64,000 nucleotides of DNA from Bacteroidales bacterium (GTDB lineage: Bacteria > Bacteroidota > Bacteroidia > Bacteroidales > UBA932): NCBI GenBank assembly GCA_030695025.1, contig JAUYTX010000013.1:1-64000 (forward strand), read 5' to 3'. Made by a program: the position numbers and the translations under genes. Shown piece by piece: positions 32,724 through 43,265 of this stretch (position 1 is its first letter; each line of letters starts with the position of its first letter). Below the pieces are notes generated by a model. The model saw nothing but the letters and a program-made list of their open reading frames with translations. It made no database searches and had not been told where the DNA came from.

Positions 32724-33776
32724 TCAAAAGAACTTGTAAAGAACCATATACAATACCAGAATAATCATCGAAACAATTATAAACTGATAGAGAAAGAAAG
32801 CTGTAACCATTCTCAAAATAATTTTTCTCCATTTTGCCTTATAAAGCTTTCTTCCTCCGGCAATAAGATATACCGGAAAAATCATAAGAAGCCACGCCTC
32901 ATACATTGTCTGCTTTTGAGGAAAAATCAGAGAAATAGTTATCAGAATTGAAAAAATTACAAATAGAAACGCATGCTGATTAAGTGAGAATATAAAATGT
33001 GCCAGATAATGCCTCTGTTGCTTTCTAAACAAAAACCACAGAAGCATAGCATAGAGCGGCATCATTCCAATCAAAGCCCAGGATAAATAGGTAAAAAATC
33101 TGGATATATAAAGCTCTTTGTTTTGTTTAACCTCCTCAAAATTTCTTTTACCATTTTTACCTTTTTTATCTTTTTCGCTTATTTCTTTCTTACTCTCATT
33201 AATCTGGTTCTGGATAGCAGCCAGATCTACATATTCCGGGTTTATCTCAACAACCTGTTCCTTCTTAGAATCTTCTTTGTCGTCTATAGAGATCAGCTTA
33301 ATATTCGTATCGGCATCTGTCGATAACCTTAGCAACAAGAAGAATATGAAACTTATAAAAAGATATAGTCTGAATGGAGGCATATACCTCATCCTCTTTC
33401 CTGCAACATAGTCAAGAGCCATTTCTCCCGGCTTAAACAGAATTGACTTGAGCGATTTCCAGAGGCGTGTATCAAATGCCATCATATTAGCCATAGCATC
33501 TACAATTAAGACACTAACAGGCCTGTCAAAATCTTTTGCTGATTGCCCGCAATTATTGCAGAAATGGCCGGTGAACTCAGTTTCACAGTTCTTGCAAACA
33601 ATCATCTCAGCATTATGGGCATTAAGGAGTTCTGCCTCATTCTCTTCAATTACTGATTGGTCCTCTGATTTAATATCATCTTTTGTATTTCTAGGGGTTA
33701 CCGGGTTAACATCAGTCTTCTTGTCCTCTGCGTTGTTTATTTCTTCAGAGAGATTGCCGCTGTTTTGGTTTATCAT
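32724..33776 (-). CDS. DUF3667-like membrane protein with zinc-ribbon
   Basis: CKNCETEFTGHFCNNCGQSAKDFDRPV followed by C-terminal TM helices. Confidence 0.7.
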   Translation of the reverse strand: MINQNSGNLSEEINNAEDKKTDVNPVTPRNTKDDIKSEDQSVIEENEAELLNAHNAEMIVCKNCETEFTGHFCNNCGQSAKDFDRPVSVLIVDAMANMMAFDTRLWKSLKSILFKPGEMALDYVAGKRMRYMPPFRLYLFISFIFFLLLRLSTDADTNIKLISIDDKEDSKKEQVVEINPEYVDLAAIQNQINESKKEISEKDKKGKNGKRNFEEVKQNKELYISRFFTYLSWALIGMMPLYAMLLWFLFRKQQRHYLAHFIFSLNQHAFLFVIFSILITISLIFPQKQTMYEAWLLMIFPVYLIAGGRKLYKAKWRKIILRMVTAFFLYQFIIVSMIILVLYMVLYKFF

Positions 33777-33796
33777 ATAGTTTAAGTTTAGTCAAA

Positions 33797-34792
33797 TTAG
33801 AATTCTATCACCTCAAAACAGCCTCTGTCGGCAAGGGTAATGTATGCCTTTTTGTAGTCATTTGAAAAGGTGATATTGGTAGGGAGTTTGCCTTTCAGAA
33901 GATATTCTGCAGTAATGGTTCCGGAAGGAGACAACTTAACAACCGTTCCCTTTCCGTGGCGTGTTATGTATAGGTTGCCGGCAGGGTCACACCTCATGCC
34001 ATCCATCCCAAAATCATCAAATTTATAAAATAGCCTTTTGCCTGAAATACTTCCGTCGGGAAGAATATCGTAAACCCATACATTTCGCTGAATTGATTCA
34101 TTAACATAAAGCAGTTTACCATCGGGGCTCACCTCTACTCCATTTGTGGTTCCCATATTTTTCTCAAGAAGGGTAACCTTACGGTCTAATGTTATCATCC
34201 ACAGCATTCCGGTTGAATCTCTCCATGCCGGATCGCTTGCATATATAATTCCGGAAACAGGGGAAATTGTAAGGTCATTTGGCTGGTTCATTGTAGAATT
34301 GTGGGCATAGACCTCAATTTGCCTGTTATCCGGATTAACCCTGAGAATATTATGTTTAGTGTAATCGGCTATGTACATCTTTCCATCACTGCCAAACCTG
34401 ATTCCATTACCAACAGAACCTTGCGGCAACATTACAAATTCAGAGACAACTCCTTCGGGAGTAACTATTCCGATTGTGCCCTGTTCTCTGAAATTAACAG
34501 CATACAGATTGCCTTTTTTATCAACTGCAGGCCCTTCCATACCTTTGGTAAAAGAGCCCTCGGGCAGTAAATCTGTCACTCTGTAGGCAGGATCTGTACA
34601 AGTCTCGCAACCATCACCAACTACCCCTTTTTTAAAATTACTATAGCTATTTTCCTGAGCTTTTAACATGCCGGGAAAGATTGTCAGGATCAGCCCCAAA
34701 ACAAGAAACACCTGGTTGCATATTATAGATTTGAACTTTTTCATCACTTTCAATTTTGTTGTAAATAACTGACAAATATACCAATTATACAT
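33797..34792 (-). CDS. SMP-30/gluconolactonase/LRE-like beta-propeller protein
   Basis: EGPAVDKKGNLYAVNF, NGVEVSPDGKLLYVNES, DGMRCDPAGNLYIT. Confidence 0.85.
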   Translation of the reverse strand: MYNWYICQLFTTKLKVMKKFKSIICNQVFLVLGLILTIFPGMLKAQENSYSNFKKGVVGDGCETCTDPAYRVTDLLPEGSFTKGMEGPAVDKKGNLYAVNFREQGTIGIVTPEGVVSEFVMLPQGSVGNGIRFGSDGKMYIADYTKHNILRVNPDNRQIEVYAHNSTMNQPNDLTISPVSGIIYASDPAWRDSTGMLWMITLDRKVTLLEKNMGTTNGVEVSPDGKLLYVNESIQRNVWVYDILPDGSISGKRLFYKFDDFGMDGMRCDPAGNLYITRHGKGTVVKLSPSGTITAEYLLKGKLPTNITFSNDYKKAYITLADRGCFEVIEF

Positions 34793-34827
34793 AAATGATA
34801 AAAAAGAAAATTATTAAACACGTATAA

Positions 34828-34835
34828 TAAATTTG
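34828..34835 (+). promoter_or_regulatory. -7 promoter box (TAAATTTG) upstream of the Met/Thr leader
   Basis: Exact TAnnTTTG match 46 nt before the leader ATG; no clear -33 TTG seen. Confidence 0.45.
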
Positions 34836-34881
34836 GATTTTTTAATTACAATTCATAACTTCGCCGCCGATAGATCAATAA

Positions 34882-35016
34882 ATGCTAAGAGAGAACAACA
34901 TACAACCATGTAAAGGCAGAAATAACTCTGCCCGTATCTCTTTTTCTTCCACAGGCATTACGATTTTCACATCCACAACGATGATGATGCGAATGCATCG
35001 CAAGATGCATAGCTAG
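34882..35016 (+). CDS. Candidate attenuation leader peptide, 44 aa: MLRENNIQPCKGRNNSARISFSSTGITIFTSTTMMMRMHRKMHS*
   Basis: Small ORF (below the ORF-track cutoff) before metY-metX-thrA-asd; 5 Thr in residues 24-33 and 5 Met in residues 34-42. Confidence 0.65.
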   Translation: MLRENNIQPCKGRNNSARISFSSTGITIFTSTTMMMRMHRKMHS

Positions 35017-35054
35017 TTTCGGGTTCTTACGCAGAACCATTGGGCTTTGCCCAA
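34986..35054 (+). promoter_or_regulatory. Candidate attenuator structures
   Basis: GATGC(34986-34990)/GCATC(34995-34999)/GATGC(35004-35008) mutually exclusive pairings; GGTTCT-tacgc-AGAACC (35022-35038); TTGGGC-ttt-GCCCAA (35040-35054). Confidence 0.45.
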
Positions 35055-35100
35055 AAATCCCCTTCAAGAGATTTCGTAACCCTTAAATCATCATCAATCA

Positions 35101-36420
35101 ATGAGTAAACAATATTTTGATACCTTACAGGTACATGCAGGACGTGACAGAAGCACATCTAATGGGCCCTGCGCAACCCCGATAGCACAAACATCCTCCT
35201 TTTTATTCGATAGCACCGATCATGCTGCTTCACTTTTCAATCTCTCCCATCCTGGACATATATATACCAGATTATCAAACCCTACAACAGAGGTACTGGA
35301 GAAAAGAATTGCCGCACTCGAGGGTGCAGCAGCCGCCGTAGCCGTTTCATCAGGACAGGCATCACAATTTCTGGCAATCCAGAATATTGCCTCTGCAGGC
35401 GATAATATCGTAAGTGCAACTTCGCTTTATGGTGGCACACACAATCAATTCAAAATCAGCTTTGCACGCCTTGGAATAGAGTTCAGATTTGCTCCAAATG
35501 ACAATATTGGTGAATTTGAAGCCAAAATTGATAACAAAACGAAAGCAATTTTCATTGAGACAATCGGAAATTCAGATTTTTATATTCCTGAATTTGAAGC
35601 CTTTGCATCATTAAGTAAAAAATACGACATTCCTCTGATTGTTGACAACACTTTTGGGGCTGCCGGATACCTTTTCAGACCTATTGAGTACGGCACTGCT
35701 GTAATAACTCACGCTGCTACAAAATGGATTGGCGGACACGGCACATCAATAGGCGGTGTAGTTGTCGACTGCGGAAATTTCAACTGGGCAAACGGTAAGT
35801 TTCCACAATTCACAAACCCTTCGGAATCATACCACGGACTTAGTTTCTGGGATAGCTTTGGAGCAAACTCTCCTCACGGGAACATAGCCTTTGCAGTTAA
35901 GGCACGTGCCGAAGGTCTGCGTGATTGGGGATGCACTCTAAGCCCTTTCAATTCTTTCCTGATTCAACAAGGGTGTGAAACTCTTTCCCTGAGAATGGAT
36001 AAAATTCTTGGAAATGCACTTGAGCTTGCAAGTTGGCTGGAGGCTCACCCAAAGGTAGAATCTGTAAACTATCCGGGGCTTAAAAATAATCTCAACCATG
36101 AAAGGGCAAAAAAGTATCTGAGAAACGGGTTCGGAGGAGTTCTTACATTCACCCTAAAGGCAGCTGAAAAGGGCAATGGTGGCTTGCCTGCGGGCAAGAT
36201 TCCCGATTTTGTTCACTCACTTGAACTCTTAAGCCATCTGGTAAATGTGGGAGACAATAAAACACTTATAAGCCACTCAGCTTCTACCACGCACGCACAA
36301 CTTAGCGAAAAGGAGCTTGCAGCTGCCGGAATAGGGGCAAATATGCTCAGAATATCCCTGGGAATTGAGAATATTGAGGACATTAAAGCCGATATTGAAC
36401 AGGCATTAAGGAGGGTGTAG
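35101..36420 (+). CDS. metY: O-acetylhomoserine aminocarboxypropyltransferase/cysteine synthase family protein
   Basis: PLP Cys/Met metabolism enzyme: [38 protein letters not shown]. Confidence 0.93.
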   Translation: MSKQYFDTLQVHAGRDRSTSNGPCATPIAQTSSFLFDSTDHAASLFNLSHPGHIYTRLSNPTTEVLEKRIAALEGAAAAVAVSSGQASQFLAIQNIASAGDNIVSATSLYGGTHNQFKISFARLGIEFRFAPNDNIGEFEAKIDNKTKAIFIETIGNSDFYIPEFEAFASLSKKYDIPLIVDNTFGAAGYLFRPIEYGTAVITHAATKWIGGHGTSIGGVVVDCGNFNWANGKFPQFTNPSESYHGLSFWDSFGANSPHGNIAFAVKARAEGLRDWGCTLSPFNSFLIQQGCETLSLRMDKILGNALELASWLEAHPKVESVNYPGLKNNLNHERAKKYLRNGFGGVLTFTLKAAEKGNGGLPAGKIPDFVHSLELLSHLVNVGDNKTLISHSASTTHAQLSEKELAAAGIGANMLRISLGIENIEDIKADIEQALRRV

Positions 36421-36423
36421 CTT

Positions 36424-37449
36424 ATGCAGAGAAAAGTTTATAAACACGCATCACCCTTTGTGCTCGAGAGCAATGCAACCCTTGATTCAATTGAAATTTG
36501 TTATCACCAAAGCGGCACATACATTCCAGGCAAGAGGGTAATATGGATATGTCACGCTCTTACTGCCAACTCAAATCCCCAAGAGTGGTGGAGCGGACTT
36601 GTTGGCCCGGGCAAACTCTTTGACCCCGAAAAATATCATGTTATCTGCGCCAATATGTTGGGTTCATGTTATGGCAGCACAGGCCCGGCCTCAAAAGGAG
36701 TTAACGGTAAACCTCATTTACTGGACTTTCCGGATGTTACAGTGCGTGACACTGTTGCTGCCCACAACCTGCTAAGAGAGCATCTTGGAATTGAGCAAAT
36801 TGAACTTATTATCGGAGGTTCAATAGGAGGATTTCAGGCACTTGAGTGGAGTATAATGTATCCGAAAGTGGTTAAGAACCTGGTCCTGATAGGCTGTAAT
36901 GCGGCAGTATCGCCCTGGGGAGCAGCATTTAACGAATCTCAGAGAATGGCACTTCTGGCAGACCCCTCATTCAGAGAGCAGAGAGATATAAACGGAGGCA
37001 AAGCCGGGCTTGAGACGGCCAGATCAATCGCTCTTTTATCGTATAGATCCTATGAGGGATACGGAAAAAGTCAGGGAGAGGATAACAACAATTTTATCTT
37101 CGCTTCAAAGGCGTGCAGCTACCAAAGACATCAGGGTGAAAAGCTATCAAAAAGATTTGATGCATACTCATATTACACACTGACAAAATCTGTTGACAGT
37201 CACAATGTTGCAAGAGAAAGAGGGAGCATAGAGAGGGCACTTTTGTCAGTTGAGGCCTCTACACTTGTAATAGGCATTGATACAGATAACCTGTTTCCAT
37301 TGGAGGAGCAGATATTTTTAAGTCGAAAAATTAAGGGGGCTAGGCTGGCTATTATAAAATCACTGTATGGCCATGATGGATTTCTGCTCGAATGGGAGCA
37401 GACTGAAAGTATTATCAGGAACAACTTTCAACTTTTTAACAATAACTAA
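36424..37449 (+). CDS. metX: Homoserine O-acetyltransferase
   Basis: ICHALTANSNPQEWWSGLVGPGK, GGSIGGFQALEWSIMYP, LYGHDGFLLE. Confidence 0.93.
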   Translation: MQRKVYKHASPFVLESNATLDSIEICYHQSGTYIPGKRVIWICHALTANSNPQEWWSGLVGPGKLFDPEKYHVICANMLGSCYGSTGPASKGVNGKPHLLDFPDVTVRDTVAAHNLLREHLGIEQIELIIGGSIGGFQALEWSIMYPKVVKNLVLIGCNAAVSPWGAAFNESQRMALLADPSFREQRDINGGKAGLETARSIALLSYRSYEGYGKSQGEDNNNFIFASKACSYQRHQGEKLSKRFDAYSYYTLTKSVDSHNVARERGSIERALLSVEASTLVIGIDTDNLFPLEEQIFLSRKIKGARLAIIKSLYGHDGFLLEWEQTESIIRNNFQLFNNN

Positions 37450-37451
37450 TT

Positions 37452-39890
37452 ATGCAAGTACTAAAATTCGGCGGGAGCTCGGTTGCAAATGCAGCCAACA
37501 TTTCTAAGGTCGCCTCCATAGTAGCGGAGGCAGTGAAAAGAGACAGAACAATTCTGGTTGCCTCGGCAATCGGAGGTTGTACAGATAAGCTCATCCTGAC
37601 GGGAAAACTTGCATCCTCCAAGGATACCGAATACAAAGAGATAATTACAAATTTGGAGAGAAGACATAAAGAGATAACCGAGCAGCTAATTCCACAAGGC
37701 TTTAGAGAGCCCGTTGAAAAAAGGTGCTCAGAGCTGTTTGTGAAGCTCAGGGAGATCTGCGAAGGAATTTCATTAGTGGGAGAGCTTACTCCGGCATCTT
37801 CAGATGTTGTGGTAAGTTTCGGAGAGTTGCTCTCAACATCAATTATCTCTGCAAAACTGACATCAATGGGCATAAACAACGTTTGGACAGATGCCCGCAA
37901 CTTTATAAAAACAACCCGGGTAAACTCGGCGAACATAGTAGATACCAATGAAACATACAAAAGAATGGGCGAGTACCTGCAGGCAAACGGAACAAGGTTG
38001 TACGTTGTCCCGGGATTTATTGCCAGCGACAATGAAGAGCGAACAACCACCCTTGGCAGGGGTGGGTCAGATTACACTGCCTCGCTCTTTGCAGCAGGAA
38101 CAGGAGCAAGAGTTCTTGAAATCTGGACAGATGTAAGCGGAATGATGACTGCCGACCCCAGAATTGTACCTGAGGCCCGCACCATTGACCATATCTCGTA
38201 CAAAGAGGCGCTTGAGCTTTCGCACTTTGGGGCAAAAGTTGTTTACCCTCCTACCATTCAGCCCGTTGTAAGAAAAGCAATTCCCATAATTGTCAAAAAC
38301 ACCTTTGACCCAAAGGGGTCATCAACAATAATTGAGAGATATCCACCCGAAAACAAGAGCAAAATTCGAGGAATATCAAGCAGCAACCGTATAGCACTAC
38401 TCTCACTTGAGGGGAGTGGAATGGTTGGCATTCCGGGTTACTCGGGAAGATTCTTTACAGCCCTTGCCAACGCCTCGATAAATGTAATTCTCATAACACA
38501 AGCCTCTTCGCTTCACACAATGTGCGTTGCTGTTGAGGAGGCAGATGCAGTAAGAGCAGGGTTAGCGGTAGATGAGGCATTTGCCTATGAAATAAGCATA
38601 AACAAGGTGAATAAAGTGGTTGTAGAAAAGGGCTTTTCGATTGTCACTCTTGTTGGAGATGATATGAAAAACCAATCCGGCACCGGGGGCAGAATGTTTG
38701 ACGCTCTGGGCAGGGCAGGAATAAACCTCAGGGCAATAGCACAAGGCTCTTCGGAGAGAAACATCTCAACCATAATTGCAGCGGCGGATACCAATAACGC
38801 AATTAAGGAGATTCATGATGAATTTTTCGGAACCAGAAAGAGGAGAATCAACCTCTTCATTGCGGGGTTCGGGAATGTAGGCAAAGAACTTGTTTCGCTC
38901 ATAGGCCAACAGGTGAACGAACTATATGCATCAAAAAACGTAAGTGTGGTAATCACCGGAATTTGCACAAGCAAGATGATGGTGGTGAGAAAAGAGGGCA
39001 TTAACCCGGCCGAAGCAGAGCAGGCTCTGCAAGAGGGGGAGAGAGCCGACATCAACTCATTTATTCGTCAAGCCTCCTTTGCAGCTCCACGGAATGCAGT
39101 CTTTGCCGACTGTACAGCCGACCCTTCGGTAGCTTCACTTTACGGTGAAATCTTTTTCAAAGGGATTTCAGTTGTTACCTGCAACAAAATTGCTTTGGCC
39201 TCCGAAACCGATAATTACCAATCTCTTAAAAGGGGAACATACGAAAACGGAGTTAAACTATTCTATGAAACTACGGCAGGAGCTGCCCTCCCTCTATTAT
39301 CAACAATAGAACGCCTTAAGGAGAGCGGCGAGAAGATAATCTCACTGGAAGCAATCCTTTCGGGAACACTCAACTACCTCTTTAGCAACTACGATGGGTC
39401 AAAAACCTTTGCAACCCTCATAAAAGAGGCAAAAGAGGCCGGATACACCGAACCTGATCCTAGAACTGACCTTTCTGGAGGTGATGTTGTAAGAAAGTGC
39501 ACAATAATTGCCAGAGAGTGCGGGTTTCAGCTTGAGCAGAGCAATGTTAAGACAGAGCCTGCAATTGAGACCTCACTAATGTCAGGCAGCATTGAAGAGT
39601 TCTACAAAAAAGTTGAGAAGGCAGAGAAGAGCATAAGTGAGAAGTTTGCAGAGGCTGCCCAAAAGGGAGAGAGGCTGAAATACATTGCCTCTATTAAAGA
39701 TGGAGAGTATTCGGTTGGGATAAAAAGCGTTGGCCCTGAACACCCGCTCTATAACATCAACGGAACAAATAACTCTCTAATGATCAAGACATCTAACTAC
39801 CCCGATGGAGTTGTTATAACCGGAGCCGGAGCAGGCGCAAGAGTAACCGCCGGGGGCGTATTGAACGATATTTTAAGAGCAGCAATTTAA
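37452..39890 (+). CDS. thrA: Bifunctional aspartate kinase/homoserine dehydrogenase
   Basis: KFGGSSVANA, LGRGGSDYTASL, ACT domains, C-terminal HSD (GFGNVGKELV, LSGTLNYLFSNYD). Confidence 0.96.
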   Translation: MQVLKFGGSSVANAANISKVASIVAEAVKRDRTILVASAIGGCTDKLILTGKLASSKDTEYKEIITNLERRHKEITEQLIPQGFREPVEKRCSELFVKLREICEGISLVGELTPASSDVVVSFGELLSTSIISAKLTSMGINNVWTDARNFIKTTRVNSANIVDTNETYKRMGEYLQANGTRLYVVPGFIASDNEERTTTLGRGGSDYTASLFAAGTGARVLEIWTDVSGMMTADPRIVPEARTIDHISYKEALELSHFGAKVVYPPTIQPVVRKAIPIIVKNTFDPKGSSTIIERYPPENKSKIRGISSSNRIALLSLEGSGMVGIPGYSGRFFTALANASINVILITQASSLHTMCVAVEEADAVRAGLAVDEAFAYEISINKVNKVVVEKGFSIVTLVGDDMKNQSGTGGRMFDALGRAGINLRAIAQGSSERNISTIIAAADTNNAIKEIHDEFFGTRKRRINLFIAGFGNVGKELVSLIGQQVNELYASKNVSVVITGICTSKMMVVRKEGINPAEAEQALQEGERADINSFIRQASFAAPRNAVFADCTADPSVASLYGEIFFKGISVVTCNKIALASETDNYQSLKRGTYENGVKLFYETTAGAALPLLSTIERLKESGEKIISLEAILSGTLNYLFSNYDGSKTFATLIKEAKEAGYTEPDPRTDLSGGDVVRKCTIIARECGFQLEQSNVKTEPAIETSLMSGSIEEFYKKVEKAEKSISEKFAEAAQKGERLKYIASIKDGEYSVGIKSVGPEHPLYNINGTNNSLMIKTSNYPDGVVITGAGAGARVTAGGVLNDILRAAI

Positions 39891-39915
39891 AAACAGCATT
39901 TAACAGAATATTTAT

Positions 39916-40932
39916 ATGAAAATAGCAGTCGTAGGAGCTACCGGCCTGGTAGGAACTAAAATGCTGGAGGTTCTGGCAGAGAGAGACTTTCCCGTAACCG
40001 AACTCATTCCCGTTGCATCTGAAAGGTCAGCAGGCAGGAGTATATATTTCAAGGGAAAGGAGTACAAGGTTGTAACACCAAAAGAGGCAATTGCAATGAG
40101 ACCCCATATTGCCCTCTTCTCGGCAGGTGCCGGCACCTCAGGAGAGTGGGCACCCAAATTTGCAGCTGCCGGTTGCCGGGTTGTTGACAACTCATCCCGG
40201 TGGAGAATGGAGCAAGGGATTAAGTTAATTGTCCCCGAAGTAAATGGCAACACACTCATAAAGAGCGATATGATAATTGCCAACCCCAACTGTTCTACCA
40301 TTCAAATGGTGGTAGCACTCAATCTTTTACATGCAAATTTCAAGCTCAGGAGAATTGTTGTTTCAACATACCAATCTGTAACAGGAAGCGGCATCAAAGG
40401 CATTAATCAACTCACCAACGAGCGGGAAGCCAATCTTCAGGCAAACACACCAGGGGAGACACCTTCATCTGCCTACCCGTACCAATCTGCATACCCCTAT
40501 CAGATAGACATGAACCTCATCCCCCAGATTGATACCTTTCTCGATAACGGATACACAAAAGAGGAGATGAAGATGGTGAATGAGACCAAGAAGATAATGG
40601 GCGATGAATCAATTGCTGTTAGTGCAACAACGGTAAGGGTTCCGGTGGTTGGCGGCCACTCCGAAAGCGTGAATGCAGAGTTTGAAACCAGTTTTACCAT
40701 GGAGCAGGTCAACAAAATTCTCAGGGAATCTCCGGGTGTAATTCTCTCAGATCATAATGAAGAACCTCCCTACCCTATGCCTCTTTTTGCACAAAACAGA
40801 GACGAGGTTTTCGTAGGAAGGGTCAGAAGAGACCTCTCTTGTGAAAATGCTATAAATATGTGGGTTGTCTCAGACAATCTTCGCAAGGGAGCAGCCACTA
40901 ATGCTGTGCAGATTGCAGAACTTTTCCTGTAA
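39916..40932 (+). CDS. asd: Aspartate-semialdehyde dehydrogenase
   Basis: VVGATGLVGTKMLEVL, ANPNCSTIQMVVAL, VGRVRRDLS. Confidence 0.96.
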   Translation: MKIAVVGATGLVGTKMLEVLAERDFPVTELIPVASERSAGRSIYFKGKEYKVVTPKEAIAMRPHIALFSAGAGTSGEWAPKFAAAGCRVVDNSSRWRMEQGIKLIVPEVNGNTLIKSDMIIANPNCSTIQMVVALNLLHANFKLRRIVVSTYQSVTGSGIKGINQLTNEREANLQANTPGETPSSAYPYQSAYPYQIDMNLIPQIDTFLDNGYTKEEMKMVNETKKIMGDESIAVSATTVRVPVVGGHSESVNAEFETSFTMEQVNKILRESPGVILSDHNEEPPYPMPLFAQNRDEVFVGRVRRDLSCENAINMWVVSDNLRKGAATNAVQIAELFL

Positions 40933-40993
40933 GAATGTTCTTATTTTGTTTATAACCTGCTTTGTCGAATGTACTCATAAGCGTTAAAATTTT

Positions 40994-41001
40994 TAACTTT
41001 G
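40994..41001 (+). promoter_or_regulatory. -7 promoter box (TAACTTTG)
   Basis: Exact TAnnTTTG match upstream of parE. Confidence 0.5.
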
Positions 41002-41023
41002 TACAAAATTCCCAAAAACCCAT

Positions 41024-42859
41024 ATGAGTACATATACAGAGAAAGAGGTCAAAACCCTGGAGTGGAACGAGCATATCCGCAGAAGGCCGGGTATGTACAT
41101 TGGAAAACTAGGAGACGGAGCTTCGCCTGATGACGGAATTTATGTACTGTTAAAAGAGGTTATGGATAACTCCGTTGACGAATACGCAATGGGTTTCGGC
41201 AAAAGCATCTCCATTACCATTGAGAACAGGGTTGTAACCGTAAGAGATTACGGGAGGGGTATTCCACTGGGCTCGCTGGTTGATGTAGCAAGCAGAATGA
41301 ACACCGGAGCAAAATATGACAGCAAGGCATTTAAAAAATCGGTAGGTCTAAACGGAGTAGGTATTAAAGCGGTAAACGCACTCTCCGTTGCATTCTATAT
41401 ACAGGCATTTCGTGAAGGAGAGAGTCAGTACGCAAGGTTCAGCAGAGGTGAACTCATAGAGGAGAGTCGTATTCTTTCAAACGAAAAGAACGGTACCCTT
41501 GTACAATTTACCGCAGACGAGGAGCTATTTGGCAACTTCGTTTTCAATATGGAGTTTATCGAAAGTATGGTTCGCAACTACTCCTATCTGAACACCGGAC
41601 TGCAGATAAAGCTGAATGGAGCAGAATTTGTCTCAAGAAACGGTCTTCTTGACCTGCTTAACGAGACTCTCACAAAAGAGCCATTCTATCCGCCAATTCA
41701 CCTTAAGGGTGATGACATAGAGATTGCACTTACCCACGGCAACGACTACGGCGAGGGCATTTCATCGTTTGTAAACGGTCAGTTCACAACACAAGGCGGT
41801 ACACATCTGGCTGCGTTTCGTGAGGCGGTTGCCAAAACCATAAAGGATTTCTTCAAAAGGGACTTTGACCCGAGCGATGTTCGCCAAAGCATGATTGCTG
41901 CAGTGAGCATTAAGGTTCAGGAACCTGTATTTGAATCTCAGACAAAGACCAAACTTGGTTCAAAAGAGATTGCCCCCGGGGGAACCAGCATCAGAAATTT
42001 CATTGGAGACTTCTTAAAAGAGCACCTAAATAACTACCTCCACAGGCACCCGGACGCTGCAGACACAATGCTTCGCAAGATTCTTGACTCAGAAAAGGAG
42101 CGCAAAGCAATTTCGGGCATTCAGAAACTTGCCAGAGAGAGGGCAAAAAAGGCCAATCTTCACAACAAAAAGCTTCGCGATTGCAGGGTTCACTACAACG
42201 ACAAACACGAAAGGGCAATGGATAGCACCCTTTTCATTACTGAGGGTGATTCGGCAAGCGGTTCTATAACCAAGAGCCGTGATGTTGTTTCGCAGGCAGT
42301 ATTCTCGCTCAAGGGTAAACCTCAAAACTCATACGGGCTTAGCAAAAAAATTGTATACGAGAACGAAGAGTTCAACCTGCTTCAGGCAGCCCTAAACATT
42401 GAGGAGGATCTTGAAAACCTCCGCTACAATCAAATAGTTATTGCCACCGATGCCGACGTTGACGGTATGCACATTCGTCTGCTACTTTTAACCTTCTTCC
42501 TGCAGTTCTTTCCTGACCTTATCCGTCAGGGGCACCTCTATATACTTCAAACTCCTCTTTTTAGAGTGCGAAATAAAAAAGAGACAATATACTGCTATTC
42601 AGGTGAAGAGCGCGACAAGGCAATCAGAAAATTAGGAACCAATCCCGAGATTACCCGCTTTAAAGGTCTTGGAGAGATCTCCCCTGACGAGTTCAAATAC
42701 TTCATTGGTGAGAGCATCCGCCTTGAAAAGGTTCGCCTTGGCAACGACGACAACATTCCCGAACTGCTTGAGTTTTACATGGGCAAAAACACCCCCGACA
42801 GACAAAACTTCATAAAAGCCAATCTCCGCTCCGATGTAATTGTTGAGGAGGCGGTATAA
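41024..42859 (+). CDS. parE: DNA topoisomerase IV subunit B
   Basis: [48 protein letters not shown]. Confidence 0.93.
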   Translation: MSTYTEKEVKTLEWNEHIRRRPGMYIGKLGDGASPDDGIYVLLKEVMDNSVDEYAMGFGKSISITIENRVVTVRDYGRGIPLGSLVDVASRMNTGAKYDSKAFKKSVGLNGVGIKAVNALSVAFYIQAFREGESQYARFSRGELIEESRILSNEKNGTLVQFTADEELFGNFVFNMEFIESMVRNYSYLNTGLQIKLNGAEFVSRNGLLDLLNETLTKEPFYPPIHLKGDDIEIALTHGNDYGEGISSFVNGQFTTQGGTHLAAFREAVAKTIKDFFKRDFDPSDVRQSMIAAVSIKVQEPVFESQTKTKLGSKEIAPGGTSIRNFIGDFLKEHLNNYLHRHPDAADTMLRKILDSEKERKAISGIQKLARERAKKANLHNKKLRDCRVHYNDKHERAMDSTLFITEGDSASGSITKSRDVVSQAVFSLKGKPQNSYGLSKKIVYENEEFNLLQAALNIEEDLENLRYNQIVIATDADVDGMHIRLLLLTFFLQFFPDLIRQGHLYILQTPLFRVRNKKETIYCYSGEERDKAIRKLGTNPEITRFKGLGEISPDEFKYFIGESIRLEKVRLGNDDNIPELLEFYMGKNTPDRQNFIKANLRSDVIVEEAV

Positions 42860-42887
42860 TTCTCCGCGCCACTCTCTTCTGTTTTCC

Positions 42888-43058
42888 CAACTCCTCAACT
42901 CCGGCAACCGATTGTTTTAGGGTGCCCTCAAATTTTCCTGGTACTTTGCGGCGACTGCGGAACTCCTCCCTTTGGTCGTCAAACAGTCCTCGTCGTTCCC
43001 ACAAAGTAGCCGCTGAAAATTATCGGAAAACAAATGTTGCCTTCGAGTTGAGGATTTG
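42888..43058 (+). repeat. Dispersed palindromic repeat, copy B
   Basis: Terminal TCCTCAACTC (42892-42901) / GAGTTGAGGA (43045-43054); 5 differences from copy C over the 163-bp core. Confidence 0.92.
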
Positions 43059-43265
43059 CTCAGTAGGTCATAAAGTCTTGGTAGAAATTATATATCTGTA
43101 TAAATATTCGGTTTTTTCGGAAGTTGTATTTCAAGTTGTTTCACAAACAACTGATTAGCTTATAAATACGGAATTGACTTAACTGTTTTCAACTCTGTCA
43201 ATTTTATATCATGCTTGTTATGTGCAACTTACAACACAACTTAAAATTCCACTTTTTTTGCTTTC

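Noticed and set aside
34885-35067. Minus-strand 60-aa ORF with HSHHH motif (MKGIFGQSPMVLRKNPKLAMHLAMHSHHHRCGC...)
   Set aside because: It is antisense to the Met-codon run of the leader: CAT codons arise from reverse-complemented ATG. No his gene lies downstream on that strand.
37436-38050. 204-aa minus-strand ORF
   Set aside because: Antisense to the aspartate kinase domain of thrA; composition explained by the opposite strand.
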